A stretch of 17,023 bases of DNA from an uncultured Clostridia bacterium (GTDB lineage: Bacteria; Bacillota; Clostridia; Oscillospirales; CAG-382), in the NCBI GenBank assembly GCA_947627335.1, contig CANQVQ010000030.1, forward strand, positions 1 to 17,023. Reading direction: 5' to 3'. Shown here piece by piece: positions 6,803-14,631 of this stretch. The notes under the pieces were generated by a model. That model had not been told where the DNA came from, did no database searches, and worked only from the letters and a program-made list of their open reading frames with translations. Made by a program: the position numbers and the translations under genes. The first letter of the stretch is position 1; each line of letters begins with the position of its first letter.

Positions 6803-7843
6803 ATGACCGTCGCCGACCTTCGGCAGGTGCAGGTCTATCGCCAGCACCTCACGTCCCCGACCGACAAACGGACCGTCGTGCGGGACCTGTGCGGACTGCA
6901 GTGCCAGATCCTGTCGAACGCCTTCCACGCCCTGCGCATCCGCTGTGCGGAAGCCCCCGACCCGGACCGCTGGGGGGAAGGACTGGTCAAGAACTGGACC
7001 CTGCGCGGGACCGTCCACGTCTTTGCCGAGGAGGACCTGCCGCTTTTCAAGTACGACGACGGCTTCTACCGAAACGACCGCTGGGACGGCGTGACCGTTC
7101 CCGGGCGTTGGTGGGTGACCCCCGAGCGGGAGGCATACTTCGCCGGGCAGATCGTCCGGCTGGTCGCCGACGGGGTCGAGGACCGGGAGGACCTGCGGAC
7201 CGCCTGCCGCGCATTGGGCATGACGCCGGACGAGGAATCCTTTCTTTTCGACGGCTGGGGCGGTCTGCTCCGCCCGCTGTGCGAGCGAGGCTTCCTGACG
7301 TACAAGGTGCAGCAGAAAAAGGCGTTCGCGCTCGCGCCCGCCTATACCCCGCTTCCCCGCGAGGTCGCGCTGCGGGAGCAGTTTCGCCGTTACCTCACCC
7401 ACATCGCCCCCGCGACCGTGCGGGATATGGCGTATTTCTTTCATTTTTCCCAGACGCAGGTCAAACAGTTCCTGCGGGAGCTCCCCGTCCGGCACTTCGC
7501 GATGGACGGAAAGGACTATTTCTATCTGGAGGACCTGCCGACGGACTGCCCCGACGTCCCCGCCTGCCTGTTCCTCGCCGGGTTCGACCAACTGCTGCTC
7601 GGCTACGAAAAGCGGGAAAGCATCTACCTTCCGCCGGAATTCCTGCGCGGAATTTTCAACCTCGCCGGGATCGTCATGCCCGGCGTCCTGCTGAACGGAC
7701 GCGTCGCCGGACGCTGGAAGTGCAAGGGGAAAACGCTTGAGATCACGCAATTCCGCCCGTTCACCGCCGCGGAGAAACGTTCGGTCGAAGAGACGGCAAG
7801 TTCCCTTTTCCCCGCCGCACGGTCGATCCGGTATCTTTCCTGA
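6803..7843 (+). CDS. Winged-helix DNA-binding protein, AlkZ-like DNA glycosylase family (HTH_42)
   Basis: This 346-residue protein fits the HTH_42/winged-helix family that includes the bacterial DNA glycosylase AlkZ, which removes bulky alkylated bases or unhooks interstrand cross-links. Family traits seen: an N-terminal VQVYRQHL start, LCGLQCQ with Q33 and Q35 forming the Q-x-Q pair typical of AlkZ-like active sites (YcaQ/AlkX proteins have Q-x-D), KNWTLRGTVHVF, and near the C-terminus FLAGFDQLLLGY, PGVLLNGRVAGRW. GGAGG at 6790-6794 precedes ATG 6803. It lies 29 bases after the dehydratase-like gene and before a hairpin, so it is the last gene of that unit. Many members of this family are orphans of unknown role, so glycosylase activity is inferred from the motif only. 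Nothing in the window is a toxin-biosynthesis cluster that would explain self-resistance. Confidence 0.8.
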   Translation: MTVADLRQVQVYRQHLTSPTDKRTVVRDLCGLQCQILSNAFHALRIRCAEAPDPDRWGEGLVKNWTLRGTVHVFAEEDLPLFKYDDGFYRNDRWDGVTVPGRWWVTPEREAYFAGQIVRLVADGVEDREDLRTACRALGMTPDEESFLFDGWGGLLRPLCERGFLTYKVQQKKAFALAPAYTPLPREVALREQFRRYLTHIAPATVRDMAYFFHFSQTQVKQFLRELPVRHFAMDGKDYFYLEDLPTDCPDVPACLFLAGFDQLLLGYEKRESIYLPPEFLRGIFNLAGIVMPGVLLNGRVAGRWKCKGKTLEITQFRPFTAAEKRSVEETASSLFPAARSIRYLS

Positions 7844-7861
7844 AACAAAAAACCCGTCAAA

Positions 7862-7889
7862 GGGGCGCTTCCCACGAAGGAAGTGCCCC
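7862..7889. terminator. Hairpin between convergent genes
   Basis: GGGGCGCTTCC (7862-7872) pairs with GGAAGTGCCCC (7879-7889) over 11 bases with one G-T pair and a six-base loop. It sits between the stop of the AlkZ-like gene (7843) and the stop of the convergent regulator gene (7896). On the plus strand only a weak T-rich tail follows. On the minus strand a run of six T lies eight bases beyond the stem, so it may stop transcription from both sides. Confidence 0.65.
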
Positions 7890-7895
7890 CGATCT

Positions 7896-9002
7896 TTATC
7901 TTGCGTATTGTTTTAAGGATTCAATCACGCTTAGGAACCGTTCGCTTTCCCGGATACCATCGTATCTTGCGTTTCCCAATTTGTCAAGCATATAGTAGCA
8001 TTGTGAGTGTTCCTTCAACTCGTGAAAATCCTTGCCGGGAAAAGGATAAATCAATTTGTCGGTAAAAATCGAACGGTATCTTTTTCCGTGGTCCTCGTCG
8101 TAGGAACGGTCGTACGCGATGGCGTGAACGCACATCTCTTCAATCGAATCAAGGGCTTCCTCGATCTTTCCTTGCGCAATCTGATACGTTGAAATGAGCC
8201 AATCATTCCATGCGAGCCGACTGTGATAAAACAGAAGGTCATCACCGTATATCATCCGGTAAAGTTTGTTTGAAACCTCCAACATCTCGATTTTTTTGTC
8301 CCATGTCGACGGGTCGTTCGGAAGATTTTCCGCAAGCGGATAATTTGAGATCGCCATACCCAAAGCGTCTGTCAACTTGTCGATCTCGTCCTGTATATAA
8401 AATTCGTCTTTCCCGTCGCCGATTCCCCCTGATAGGACAGCCTCCCGGCAATACTTCATTGGCGTGAGCAGGTTTACAGCTTTTAACGCCTTGTCGCTCT
8501 GTTTCGTATCCCTATAAATCGAAATCAAAAGATTGATCGCGTTAAATCGCGTGTCCTCGTCTTTGCACTCGTCAACCACCGATAAGCATAAGCTCTCGAT
8601 TTCGCCGAGCAGAGACTTGTCGTTCGTCTCTTGCCATAAATGGTATAGACACACGGCAAGGTTTTCTTTGATTTCATGATCCGACGGGTATTTCAATTTG
8701 GCGTTTCGCGCAAAAGCGATTCGTTCTTCAATCGTACCGACCTCGCTGAGACGCGACATCTCTTTCTTGATGTTTGCAATATCGGTTTCCCGCTCGGAAA
8801 GTTTATACCCAAGAAGTTCGTCCGTGGTCACGTTGAAAAAGTCGGCAAGCGATGGGAGCAGTTCAATATCGGGATACCCGTTTTCGGATTCCCAACGAGA
8901 AACCGCCTGTGGCGTAACGCCGATCGCTGCGGCGAGCGTATCTTGTGTTACGCTTTTTTCTGTCCGTAATTTCTTTACGATCATACCGATTTTGATATTC
9001 AT
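7896..9002 (-). CDS. XRE-family transcriptional regulator with helical C-terminal domain
   Basis: This is a 368-residue protein. Residues about 8-64 form a helix-turn-helix of the Cro/C1 (XRE) type: TQDTLAAAIGVTPQAVSRWE followed by PDIELLPSLADFFNVTTDELLG. The remainder (about 75-365) is mostly amphipathic helix, with a TPR-like look between about 85 and 180, and has no enzymatic motif that I recognise. Regulators of this build in Firmicutes often sense a small molecule or peptide through the helical part. ATG at 9002 has AGGAG at 9011-9015 on the minus strand, eight bases away. Codon choice and base composition are clearly richer in A+T than the genes on either side, which suggests acquisition by transfer. 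It stands alone between two hairpins, with a palindromic site in its own promoter, so it probably represses itself; other targets are not visible. Confidence 0.85.
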   Translation of the reverse strand: MNIKIGMIVKKLRTEKSVTQDTLAAAIGVTPQAVSRWESENGYPDIELLPSLADFFNVTTDELLGYKLSERETDIANIKKEMSRLSEVGTIEERIAFARNAKLKYPSDHEIKENLAVCLYHLWQETNDKSLLGEIESLCLSVVDECKDEDTRFNAINLLISIYRDTKQSDKALKAVNLLTPMKYCREAVLSGGIGDGKDEFYIQDEIDKLTDALGMAISNYPLAENLPNDPSTWDKKIEMLEVSNKLYRMIYGDDLLFYHSRLAWNDWLISTYQIAQGKIEEALDSIEEMCVHAIAYDRSYDEDHGKRYRSIFTDKLIYPFPGKDFHELKEHSQCYYMLDKLGNARYDGIRESERFLSVIESLKQYAR

Positions 9003-9015
9003 TGTTCAATCTCCT

Positions 9016-9043
9016 AAAAATGTATTTGTAAGCTTACATTTTT
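9016..9043. promoter_or_regulatory. Palindromic operator candidate of the XRE regulator
   Basis: Two symmetrical signals are nested here. AAAAATGTA (9016-9024) and TACATTTTT (9035-9043) are perfect 9-base inverted arms, and TGTAAGCTTACA (9027-9038) is a perfect 12-base palindrome. They start right at the -10 box (9044-9049) and cover the expected transcription start of the regulator gene. That is where a dimeric helix-turn-helix repressor would act on its own promoter. Binding by this regulator is inferred from position. Confidence 0.6.
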
Positions 9044-9071
9044 ATTGTATCATTTTTTCGGCAAAAATCAA
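9044..9071 (-). promoter_or_regulatory. Promoter of the XRE regulator gene
   Basis: On the minus strand TTGATT (9071-9066) and TACAAT (9049-9044) are separated by 16 bases. Both boxes are close to the sigma-A consensus and lie about 45 bases upstream of the start codon. The palindromic operator candidate directly abuts the -10 box. Confidence 0.65.
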
Positions 9072-9120
9072 TTATCAATTCGTTGTTCATCTCGCAAACG
9101 ATTCGTTTACAACCCGTAAA

Positions 9121-9150
9121 AAGAAAAAAAGCGAGCCGCCCCCGCTCGCT
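9121..9150 (-). terminator. Rho-independent terminator of the hprK-lon-MATE operon
   Basis: Read on the minus strand, AGCGAGC (9150-9144) and GCTCGCT (9136-9130) form a perfect seven-base stem with a seven-base GC-rich loop, followed directly by T-rich sequence (TTTTTTTCTT at 9130-9121). It lies about 100 bases after the stop of the MATE gene. This is the strongest terminator in the window. Confidence 0.88.
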
Positions 9151-9246
9151 GAAAATGCAAAAGCACTTTTGATGGGGGGGGGACACCGCCTCCCCCATGC
9201 GTAACAAAAGAACATAGAAACAGAACCGGGCAGTTTTTCCTATGCG

Positions 9247-10629
9247 TCACGCCGTTTGGCTCTGGCGCTCCAGACGGCGGAACAGCCGCCAAAGGACGAC
9301 CACCGCCGCGACGGCGAGCACGACCTCCGCCGCGAACTGCGCGTACGCCAGCCCGTACAGCGGGAAGAAATGGTTCAGCACCACCAACGCCGGGATCTCC
9401 AGCACCAGCTTGCGCAGCACCGCGAACAGCAGTGCGTTCCGCCCCAGCCCGCAGGACTGAAACACCCCCACGCCGAGGAAATCCATGCACAGAAACGGCA
9501 TCGCGAGGCACATTCCGCGCAGGAAGCGCGTCCCGTAGCCGACGACGGCGGAATTTTCCATGAACAGGGCGGACAGCTTCTCCGCCCCGACGTAATACCC
9601 GACCGTGACGACCGCCATGAACGCGAGAATGATCTTCCCGGCGAACAGCACGGTCTTTTTCATGCGCACGGCGTTGCCGGAGGCGTAGTTGTAGCCGACG
9701 AGCGGCATGATCCCCTGCGAAAAGCCCAACGCGATCTGCACCGGCACCATATTGACCTTCTGCGCGATGCCCATCGCCGCCACCGCGTCCGCCGCCGTGT
9801 CCGTCTCCGCCATCGCGGCAAAGTTGTTCAGCACGGTCATGCCCGTCACGTTGAGCAGGTTCTGGATCGCCGCAGGCACCCCGACGGCGCAGATGCCCAG
9901 CAGAATGACACGCTTCGGGCGCATCATCGCGGGGTTGACGCAGACGTAGGTCTTTCCGCGACGCACGAACAGCAGTACGAAGAAGTAGCAGCAGGCGACG
10001 CAGTTGGACAGGAACGTCGCAAGTCCCGCACCGGCGGCGCCCATGCCCAGCCCCTGCGGCAGGATGAACAGCGGGTCGAGCGCGATATTGAGCAGGCAGC
10101 CGCTCATGGTGCCGATGCTCGCGTGGAGCGACGCGCCCTCGCTTCGGACGAGGTAGGCGAGCACGACGTTGAGGATCGACGGGACCGCCCCGCAGCTGAC
10201 CGTCCAGCGCAGGTACGCGCCCGTCGCCGCTTCCGTCGTGCCGTCCGCGCCGAGCACGCGCAGGAACGGACCGCGAAACGACGTATACAGCAGGGAAAAC
10301 GCGACGGCGGAAAACAACGCAAAATAAAACCCGGTCGCGGAGCTTCGCCGCACCGTATCGTACTCCCGCCGACCGAGCGCACGGCTCATCATGCTCGACG
10401 CGCCGACGCCGAACAGGTTGTTGACCGCGTTGAACGCGAGCAGCACCGGGGCGGCGAGCGTCACGGCGGAATTCTGCACCGAATCGTTGAGCATCCCGAC
10501 GAAGTAGGTGTCGGCGAGGTTGTAAAGCACCATCACGAGCGAGCTGACGATGGTCGGCACCGCCAGCGTCATGACCGCTTTCGGGATCGGGACCTGCTCG
10601 AAAAGCCGGACTTTTTCCGCGTCCTGCAT
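9247..10629 (-). CDS. MATE family efflux transporter
   Basis: This is a 460-residue integral membrane protein of the multidrug and toxic compound extrusion family, which exports cationic or hydrophobic compounds in exchange for Na+ or H+. About twelve hydrophobic helices are visible in two halves. Family-typical stretches include LAVPTIVSSLVMVLYNLADTYF at the first helix, SSMMSRALGRREYD after helix 3, and the second-half counterpart GVPAAIQNLLNVTGM with FSQGIMPLVGYNYASGN. Length is normal for bacterial MATE proteins. Its ATG (10629-10627) overlaps the TGA of engB by one base (TGATG), so translation is probably coupled. It is the last gene of the operon. The substrate cannot be told from the sequence. 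Confidence 0.92.
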   Translation of the reverse strand: MQDAEKVRLFEQVPIPKAVMTLAVPTIVSSLVMVLYNLADTYFVGMLNDSVQNSAVTLAAPVLLAFNAVNNLFGVGASSMMSRALGRREYDTVRRSSATGFYFALFSAVAFSLLYTSFRGPFLRVLGADGTTEAATGAYLRWTVSCGAVPSILNVVLAYLVRSEGASLHASIGTMSGCLLNIALDPLFILPQGLGMGAAGAGLATFLSNCVACCYFFVLLFVRRGKTYVCVNPAMMRPKRVILLGICAVGVPAAIQNLLNVTGMTVLNNFAAMAETDTAADAVAAMGIAQKVNMVPVQIALGFSQGIMPLVGYNYASGNAVRMKKTVLFAGKIILAFMAVVTVGYYVGAEKLSALFMENSAVVGYGTRFLRGMCLAMPFLCMDFLGVGVFQSCGLGRNALLFAVLRKLVLEIPALVVLNHFFPLYGLAYAQFAAEVVLAVAAVVVLWRLFRRLERQSQTA

Positions 10630-11249
10630 CAGTCCGCCTCCGAAACGGCGCGCAGGATCCGCACCCAGAGCGCTTCGCGACCGAGGTTCTTCTGCGCGGA
10701 ATAGAGCAGCAGTTCCGTCCCCGGACGCAGCGACGGGTGCGAAAGCAGTTTTTCCGACGCCTTGCGCAGTTCGGTCTGGTTGAGCTTATCGCATTTGGTC
10801 GCGACCAGCAGGTACGGCAGGCGGTAATGCTCCAGATAGTCGAGCATCATGCAGTCGTCCGCCGTCAGACCGACCTTGCAGTCCACCAGCTGCAGTACCA
10901 TCCGCAGAGCCGTGTTGTCCCGGAAATACGCCTCCGTCAGCGACGACCACTTGCGGATCTCCTCCTTCGGGCGACGGGCGAACCCGTACCCCGGCAGGTC
11001 GGCGAGCCACAGCCGCCCGTCCACCGCGTAGCAGTTGACCGTGACGGTCTTCCCCGGCTCCCCGCTGACCCGTGCGAGCTTCTTGCGCCCGAGCAGCGAA
11101 TTGACCAGCGAACTCTTGCCCACGTTGCTCCGCCCGGAGAGCGCGACCTGCGGCAGACCGTTCTTGACCAGCTGGGAGGGCAGTCCCGCCGTCAAAACCA
11201 GCTCCGCCCGGTGCAGATTCAGCCCGGCGACGTTCATTTCCGCTTCCAC
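10629..11249 (-). CDS. engB: Ribosome-assembly GTPase EngB (YsxC/YihA)
   Basis: EngB is a small essential GTPase needed for late assembly of the 50S ribosomal subunit. All nucleotide-binding motifs are present in the 206-residue product: G1 GRSNVGKS (39-46), G2 threonine near 68 (GKTVTVN), G3 DLPGYG (84-89), G4 TKCDK (151-155) and a G5-like SAQ (184-186). The start is GTG at 11249, preceded by a purine-rich GGAAGGGAGGGG on the minus strand; the ATG at 11237, four codons in, is an alternative but lies far from that site. It begins 28 bases after the lon stop. The lon-engB order is also found in Bacillus and many other Firmicutes, which supports both calls. Confidence 0.95.
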   Translation of the reverse strand: MEAEMNVAGLNLHRAELVLTAGLPSQLVKNGLPQVALSGRSNVGKSSLVNSLLGRKKLARVSGEPGKTVTVNCYAVDGRLWLADLPGYGFARRPKEEIRKWSSLTEAYFRDNTALRMVLQLVDCKVGLTADDCMMLDYLEHYRLPYLLVATKCDKLNQTELRKASEKLLSHPSLRPGTELLLYSAQKNLGREALWVRILRAVSEAD

Positions 11250-11277
11250 GGGACTCCCCTCCCTTCCTTTTTTGCGT

Positions 11278-13608
11278 TCAAAGCGCCAAATGCAGCACTT
11301 CCGACACCGTCTTGACCGGGATCAGCTTCAGATGCTCCCGCACCTCGCTGTCAAGCTCCTCGATGTCCCCCCGGTTGTCGTAGGGGATGATGACCGTGTC
11401 GCAGCCGTACTTGTACGCCGCCATGGTCTTTTCGCGCAGACCCCCGATCGGCAGGACCCGACCGGTCAGCGTGATCTCCCCGGTCATGGCGACGTTGCGT
11501 CGGACCGGTTTGCGGGTCAGTTCGCTGACGAGCGCCGTGCAGAGCGTCACGCCGGCGGACGGTCCGTCCTTCGGCACCGCCCCTTCCGGGACGTGGATAT
11601 GCACGTCCTGCTTGGTGTAGAATTCCGGGTCGATGCCCAGTTCCCCGCTGTGCTTGCGGATATAGCTGACCGCCGCCTTGGCGCTCTCCTTCATCACGTC
11701 CCCGAGGTTGCCGGTCAGTTCCAGCTTGCCGGAACCGTCGACCGAGCTGACCTCCACTTTCAGCAGCTCCCCGCCGAGCGAGGTCCACGCAAGCCCGTTG
11801 ACGATGCCGATCTCGTCCCGGTCGCCCATATGCTCGGACTGGTACTTGACCGCACCGAGGGCTTTTTTGACCGCCTCCGGCGTGATGCGCACGGACTTCC
11901 GCTCGCCCGAAACGATGGACCGGGCGGTCTTGCGGCAGACAGACGCGATCGCCCGTTCGAGGTTCCGCACCCCGTTTTCGTGGGTGTAGCCGGTGATGAT
12001 CAGCAGGATCGCCTCGTCCGTGAAGCGGCACTGCGTCTTTTTCAAGCCGTGCCGTTCCAGTTCACGGGGGATCAGGTGGTTCTTGGCGATGGACAGCTTC
12101 TCGCTGTCCGTGTAGCTGTTCATTTCGATGACTTCCAGCCGGTCGAGCAGAGCGGGCGGGACCGTATCGAGCGTGTTCGCCGTGGCGATGAACAGCACCC
12201 TGGAAAGGTCGAACGGCAATTCGATGAAGTGGTCGCGGAACGTGCTGTTCTGCTCGCCGTCCAGCACTTCGAGCAGGGCGGCGGCAGGGTCGCCGTGGGC
12301 GTCCGCCGTCAGCTTGTCGATCTCGTCGAGCAGCAGCACCGGGTTGGCGCTGCCCGCCTGCTTGATCGCGTTGATGATGCGCCCCGGCATGGCGCCGATG
12401 TACGTCTTGCGGTGTCCGCGGATCTCCGCTTCGTCCCGGATGCCGCCGAGCGAAACGCGGGCGAACGTCCGATTCGCCGCCCGGGCGATGGACTTCGCGA
12501 CCGAGGTCTTGCCGACCCCCGGCGGACCGACGAAGCAGAGGATCTGCCCCCGTGCGTCCGGCTTGAGCTGGCGGACCGAAAGGAACTCCAGGATCCGCTC
12601 CTTGACCTTTTCGATCCCGTCGTGGTCCTCGTCGAGGATCTTCTGCGCGACCGAAAGGTCCGTGCGGTCCTTGGTACACTTGCCCCACGGCAATTCCAGA
12701 CAGGTGTCCAGATAGTTGTGCAGTACCGTCGCTTCCGCGCTCCCGAAGGGCATCCGCGACAGCTTCGCCGCTTCCGAATGCAGTTTTTCGGCGACCTCGG
12801 CGGGCAGGTTCGCCTCGGCGATGCGCTTCGCGTATTCGCCGCCCTCGGCGTCGACCTCCTCCGCGTCCTCGTCCATGCCGAGCTCGCTGCGAATGGTGTT
12901 GAGCTGCTCCCGCAGGTACGCGTCCCGCTGGCGGCGCTGCAAGCGGTACTTGACCTTGGACTGGATGGAACTTTCCAGCTCCAGCAGGGCGATGTCCCGC
13001 TCTAAGATCGAACAGAACTGCTCCGCACGGCGAAGCGGGTCCAGCGTTTCCAGGATCGTCCGCCGTTCCTCGAAACTGCTCAGGAAATTGCTCGCCAGAA
13101 AATCGGTCAGAAGCCCGACGTCCTCGACCTTGCGAATTTCCTCCAGAATCTCCGGCGACGGCTGGCTGACGTAGCGCAGGTAATCGCCGAACACCCGCCA
13201 GAGGGTGTCCAACGCCTTCTTTTCCCGCCCCGGCGAATGGCGGACCGGCTCAAACGGACGCACCTCGCTCTTGAGGCCGTCCGCCTCGCGGTAGGTCGTC
13301 AGCCGCTCCGCCCGGTACATCCCCTCGGTCATGATCTGGTAGTTGCCGTTGGTCAGGCGCAGGACGTTGACGACTTTGGCGACCACGCCCACGCGCAGCA
13401 GGTCCTGCTCCTCCGGCTCCTCGGAGGAAGCGTCCTTCTGGACCGCCAGAAACACCGGCTGCCCCTCCTCCGCCGCCTGCTTCAGCGACGCGACCGACAG
13501 CTTCCGCCCCAGCTCAAAACTCGTGGTGATGCCCGGAAAGATCACGATGCCCCGGAGCGCGATCGTATGGAACGTCCGCACCCCGTCCTTTTCTTCAAGT
13601 AATGCCAT
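11278..13608 (-). CDS. lon: ATP-dependent protease La (Lon)
   Basis: Lon is a cytoplasmic hexameric AAA+ protease that degrades damaged and some regulatory proteins. The 776-residue chain has the full LonA layout: an N-terminal substrate-recognition domain (about 10-200) and helical linker (to about 310), Walker A GPPGVGKT (361-368), Walker B VLLLDEIDK (424-432), and a C-terminal protease domain (from about 590). The catalytic pair is S684 in DGPSAG and K727 in GGLREKTMAA. Length matches LonA of Bacillus and E. coli, with no truncation. ATG at 13608 is preceded by GAAGGA very close to the start, a rather short spacing. It follows the glucokinase gene by 51 bases and precedes engB by 28. No CIRCE or CtsR-type heat-shock operator was noticed upstream of it, so expression probably follows the operon promoter. 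Confidence 0.97.
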   Translation of the reverse strand: MALLEEKDGVRTFHTIALRGIVIFPGITTSFELGRKLSVASLKQAAEEGQPVFLAVQKDASSEEPEEQDLLRVGVVAKVVNVLRLTNGNYQIMTEGMYRAERLTTYREADGLKSEVRPFEPVRHSPGREKKALDTLWRVFGDYLRYVSQPSPEILEEIRKVEDVGLLTDFLASNFLSSFEERRTILETLDPLRRAEQFCSILERDIALLELESSIQSKVKYRLQRRQRDAYLREQLNTIRSELGMDEDAEEVDAEGGEYAKRIAEANLPAEVAEKLHSEAAKLSRMPFGSAEATVLHNYLDTCLELPWGKCTKDRTDLSVAQKILDEDHDGIEKVKERILEFLSVRQLKPDARGQILCFVGPPGVGKTSVAKSIARAANRTFARVSLGGIRDEAEIRGHRKTYIGAMPGRIINAIKQAGSANPVLLLDEIDKLTADAHGDPAAALLEVLDGEQNSTFRDHFIELPFDLSRVLFIATANTLDTVPPALLDRLEVIEMNSYTDSEKLSIAKNHLIPRELERHGLKKTQCRFTDEAILLIITGYTHENGVRNLERAIASVCRKTARSIVSGERKSVRITPEAVKKALGAVKYQSEHMGDRDEIGIVNGLAWTSLGGELLKVEVSSVDGSGKLELTGNLGDVMKESAKAAVSYIRKHSGELGIDPEFYTKQDVHIHVPEGAVPKDGPSAGVTLCTALVSELTRKPVRRNVAMTGEITLTGRVLPIGGLREKTMAAYKYGCDTVIIPYDNRGDIEELDSEVREHLKLIPVKTVSEVLHLAL

Positions 13609-13659
13609 ATATCCTTCAATACTCCCGTGTATGTGTCTTGCGATGCGCGGGGAAGCGGC

Positions 13660-14610
13660 TTATCTGCCGAGCGACGCCGCGCCGACGATGCCCGCCCGGT
13701 TGCCCAGTTTGGCGGAGCGGATCTCGGTCTTTTTTTCGCTGTTGCGCGAATACTGCTCCCGCCCGACGATCTCGCGCAGCGGGGCGAGCAGCGTCTCCCC
13801 TTCGTTGCCGATGCCGCCGCCGATGCTGAGCACCTCCGGCTGGAAAATGTTGATGAAATTGGTCACCCCGCAGGCGAGGTATTCGATGTAGGTGTCCACG
13901 ACCTGCTTTGCGACCGCGTCCCCGGCGCGCATCCCGTCGAACGCGGTGCGCCCGCTCACCTTTTCAAGGTCGCCGCCGCAGAGTTCCCACATCCCCGATT
14001 CCGGGTGCGCCTGCATCTGCTCCTTGGTCTGCTCGATAAGCGCCGTCGCCGAAGCGTAGCACTCAAGGCATCCCCGACGCCCGCAGGTACAGGGCTTGCC
14101 GCCGTGGACGATGACCGTATGCCCCAATTCCGCACCCGCGAAATTGAACCCGGACAGGATCTTCCCGTCCACGATGATGCCGCCGCCCACGCCGGTCCCC
14201 AGCGTCAGGAACAGCGAATCGCGATACCCCTTCGCGGCGCCGAAGATCGCTTCGCCCTTCGCGGCGGCATTCGCGTCGTTTTCGATGTACACCTTGCGGA
14301 TCCCGGTCAGCGCCGAAAGCCTTTCGGCGAGCGGATACCGCAAAAACGGCAGGGTGCTGGCGTAAACGATCACGCCCCGCTCGCTGTCCGCCGTCCCCGG
14401 CGACGCGACGCCGGCGTACGCGACGTCCGACGCGGTCACGCCGCCCTTCTCCATCACCCGCAGGCAGAGCGCCGCCATGTCCTCCAGGATCCTGTCGCCG
14501 CCCCGGTCGCGCACCGTCGGGCAGGAATCCTGCACCAGAATTTCTCCGTTTTCGTCGCAAAGTCCCGCCTTGACGGACATTCCGCCGAGGTCGATGCCCA
14601 AATATACCAT
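13660..14610 (-). CDS. glcK: ROK-family glucokinase
   Basis: It phosphorylates glucose to glucose-6-phosphate with ATP in the cytoplasm. The 316-residue chain has the ROK features: the N-terminal phosphate loop GIDLGGMSVKAG (5-16), ENDANAAAKGE with catalytic D112, LGTGVGGGI (137-145), ELGH (161-164) and the zinc site H164 plus CTCGRRGC (C174, C176, C181). The C-terminal SIGGGIG (262-268) contributes to nucleotide binding. Length matches Firmicutes glucokinases. GGAAAGGAAG lies just upstream of ATG 14610. It is 21 bases after hprK. Other ROK sugar kinases (fructo- or N-acetyl-sugar kinases) cannot be excluded, but size and motif spacing favour glucokinase. Confidence 0.88.
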   Translation of the reverse strand: MVYLGIDLGGMSVKAGLCDENGEILVQDSCPTVRDRGGDRILEDMAALCLRVMEKGGVTASDVAYAGVASPGTADSERGVIVYASTLPFLRYPLAERLSALTGIRKVYIENDANAAAKGEAIFGAAKGYRDSLFLTLGTGVGGGIIVDGKILSGFNFAGAELGHTVIVHGGKPCTCGRRGCLECYASATALIEQTKEQMQAHPESGMWELCGGDLEKVSGRTAFDGMRAGDAVAKQVVDTYIEYLACGVTNFINIFQPEVLSIGGGIGNEGETLLAPLREIVGREQYSRNSEKKTEIRSAKLGNRAGIVGAASLGR

Positions 14611-14631
14611 ACCGTTTCTTCCTTTCCGTTT

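Noticed and set aside
9256..10704. 482-residue plus-strand open frame opposite the MATE gene
   Set aside because: It is His/Arg/Asp-rich repetitive sequence from the antisense of hydrophobic codons; the minus strand gives a normal MATE protein.
11035..13005. 656-residue plus-strand open frame opposite lon and engB
   Set aside because: Composition is rich in Arg, Asp and Val with no motifs; lon on the minus strand explains every base with complete catalytic motifs.
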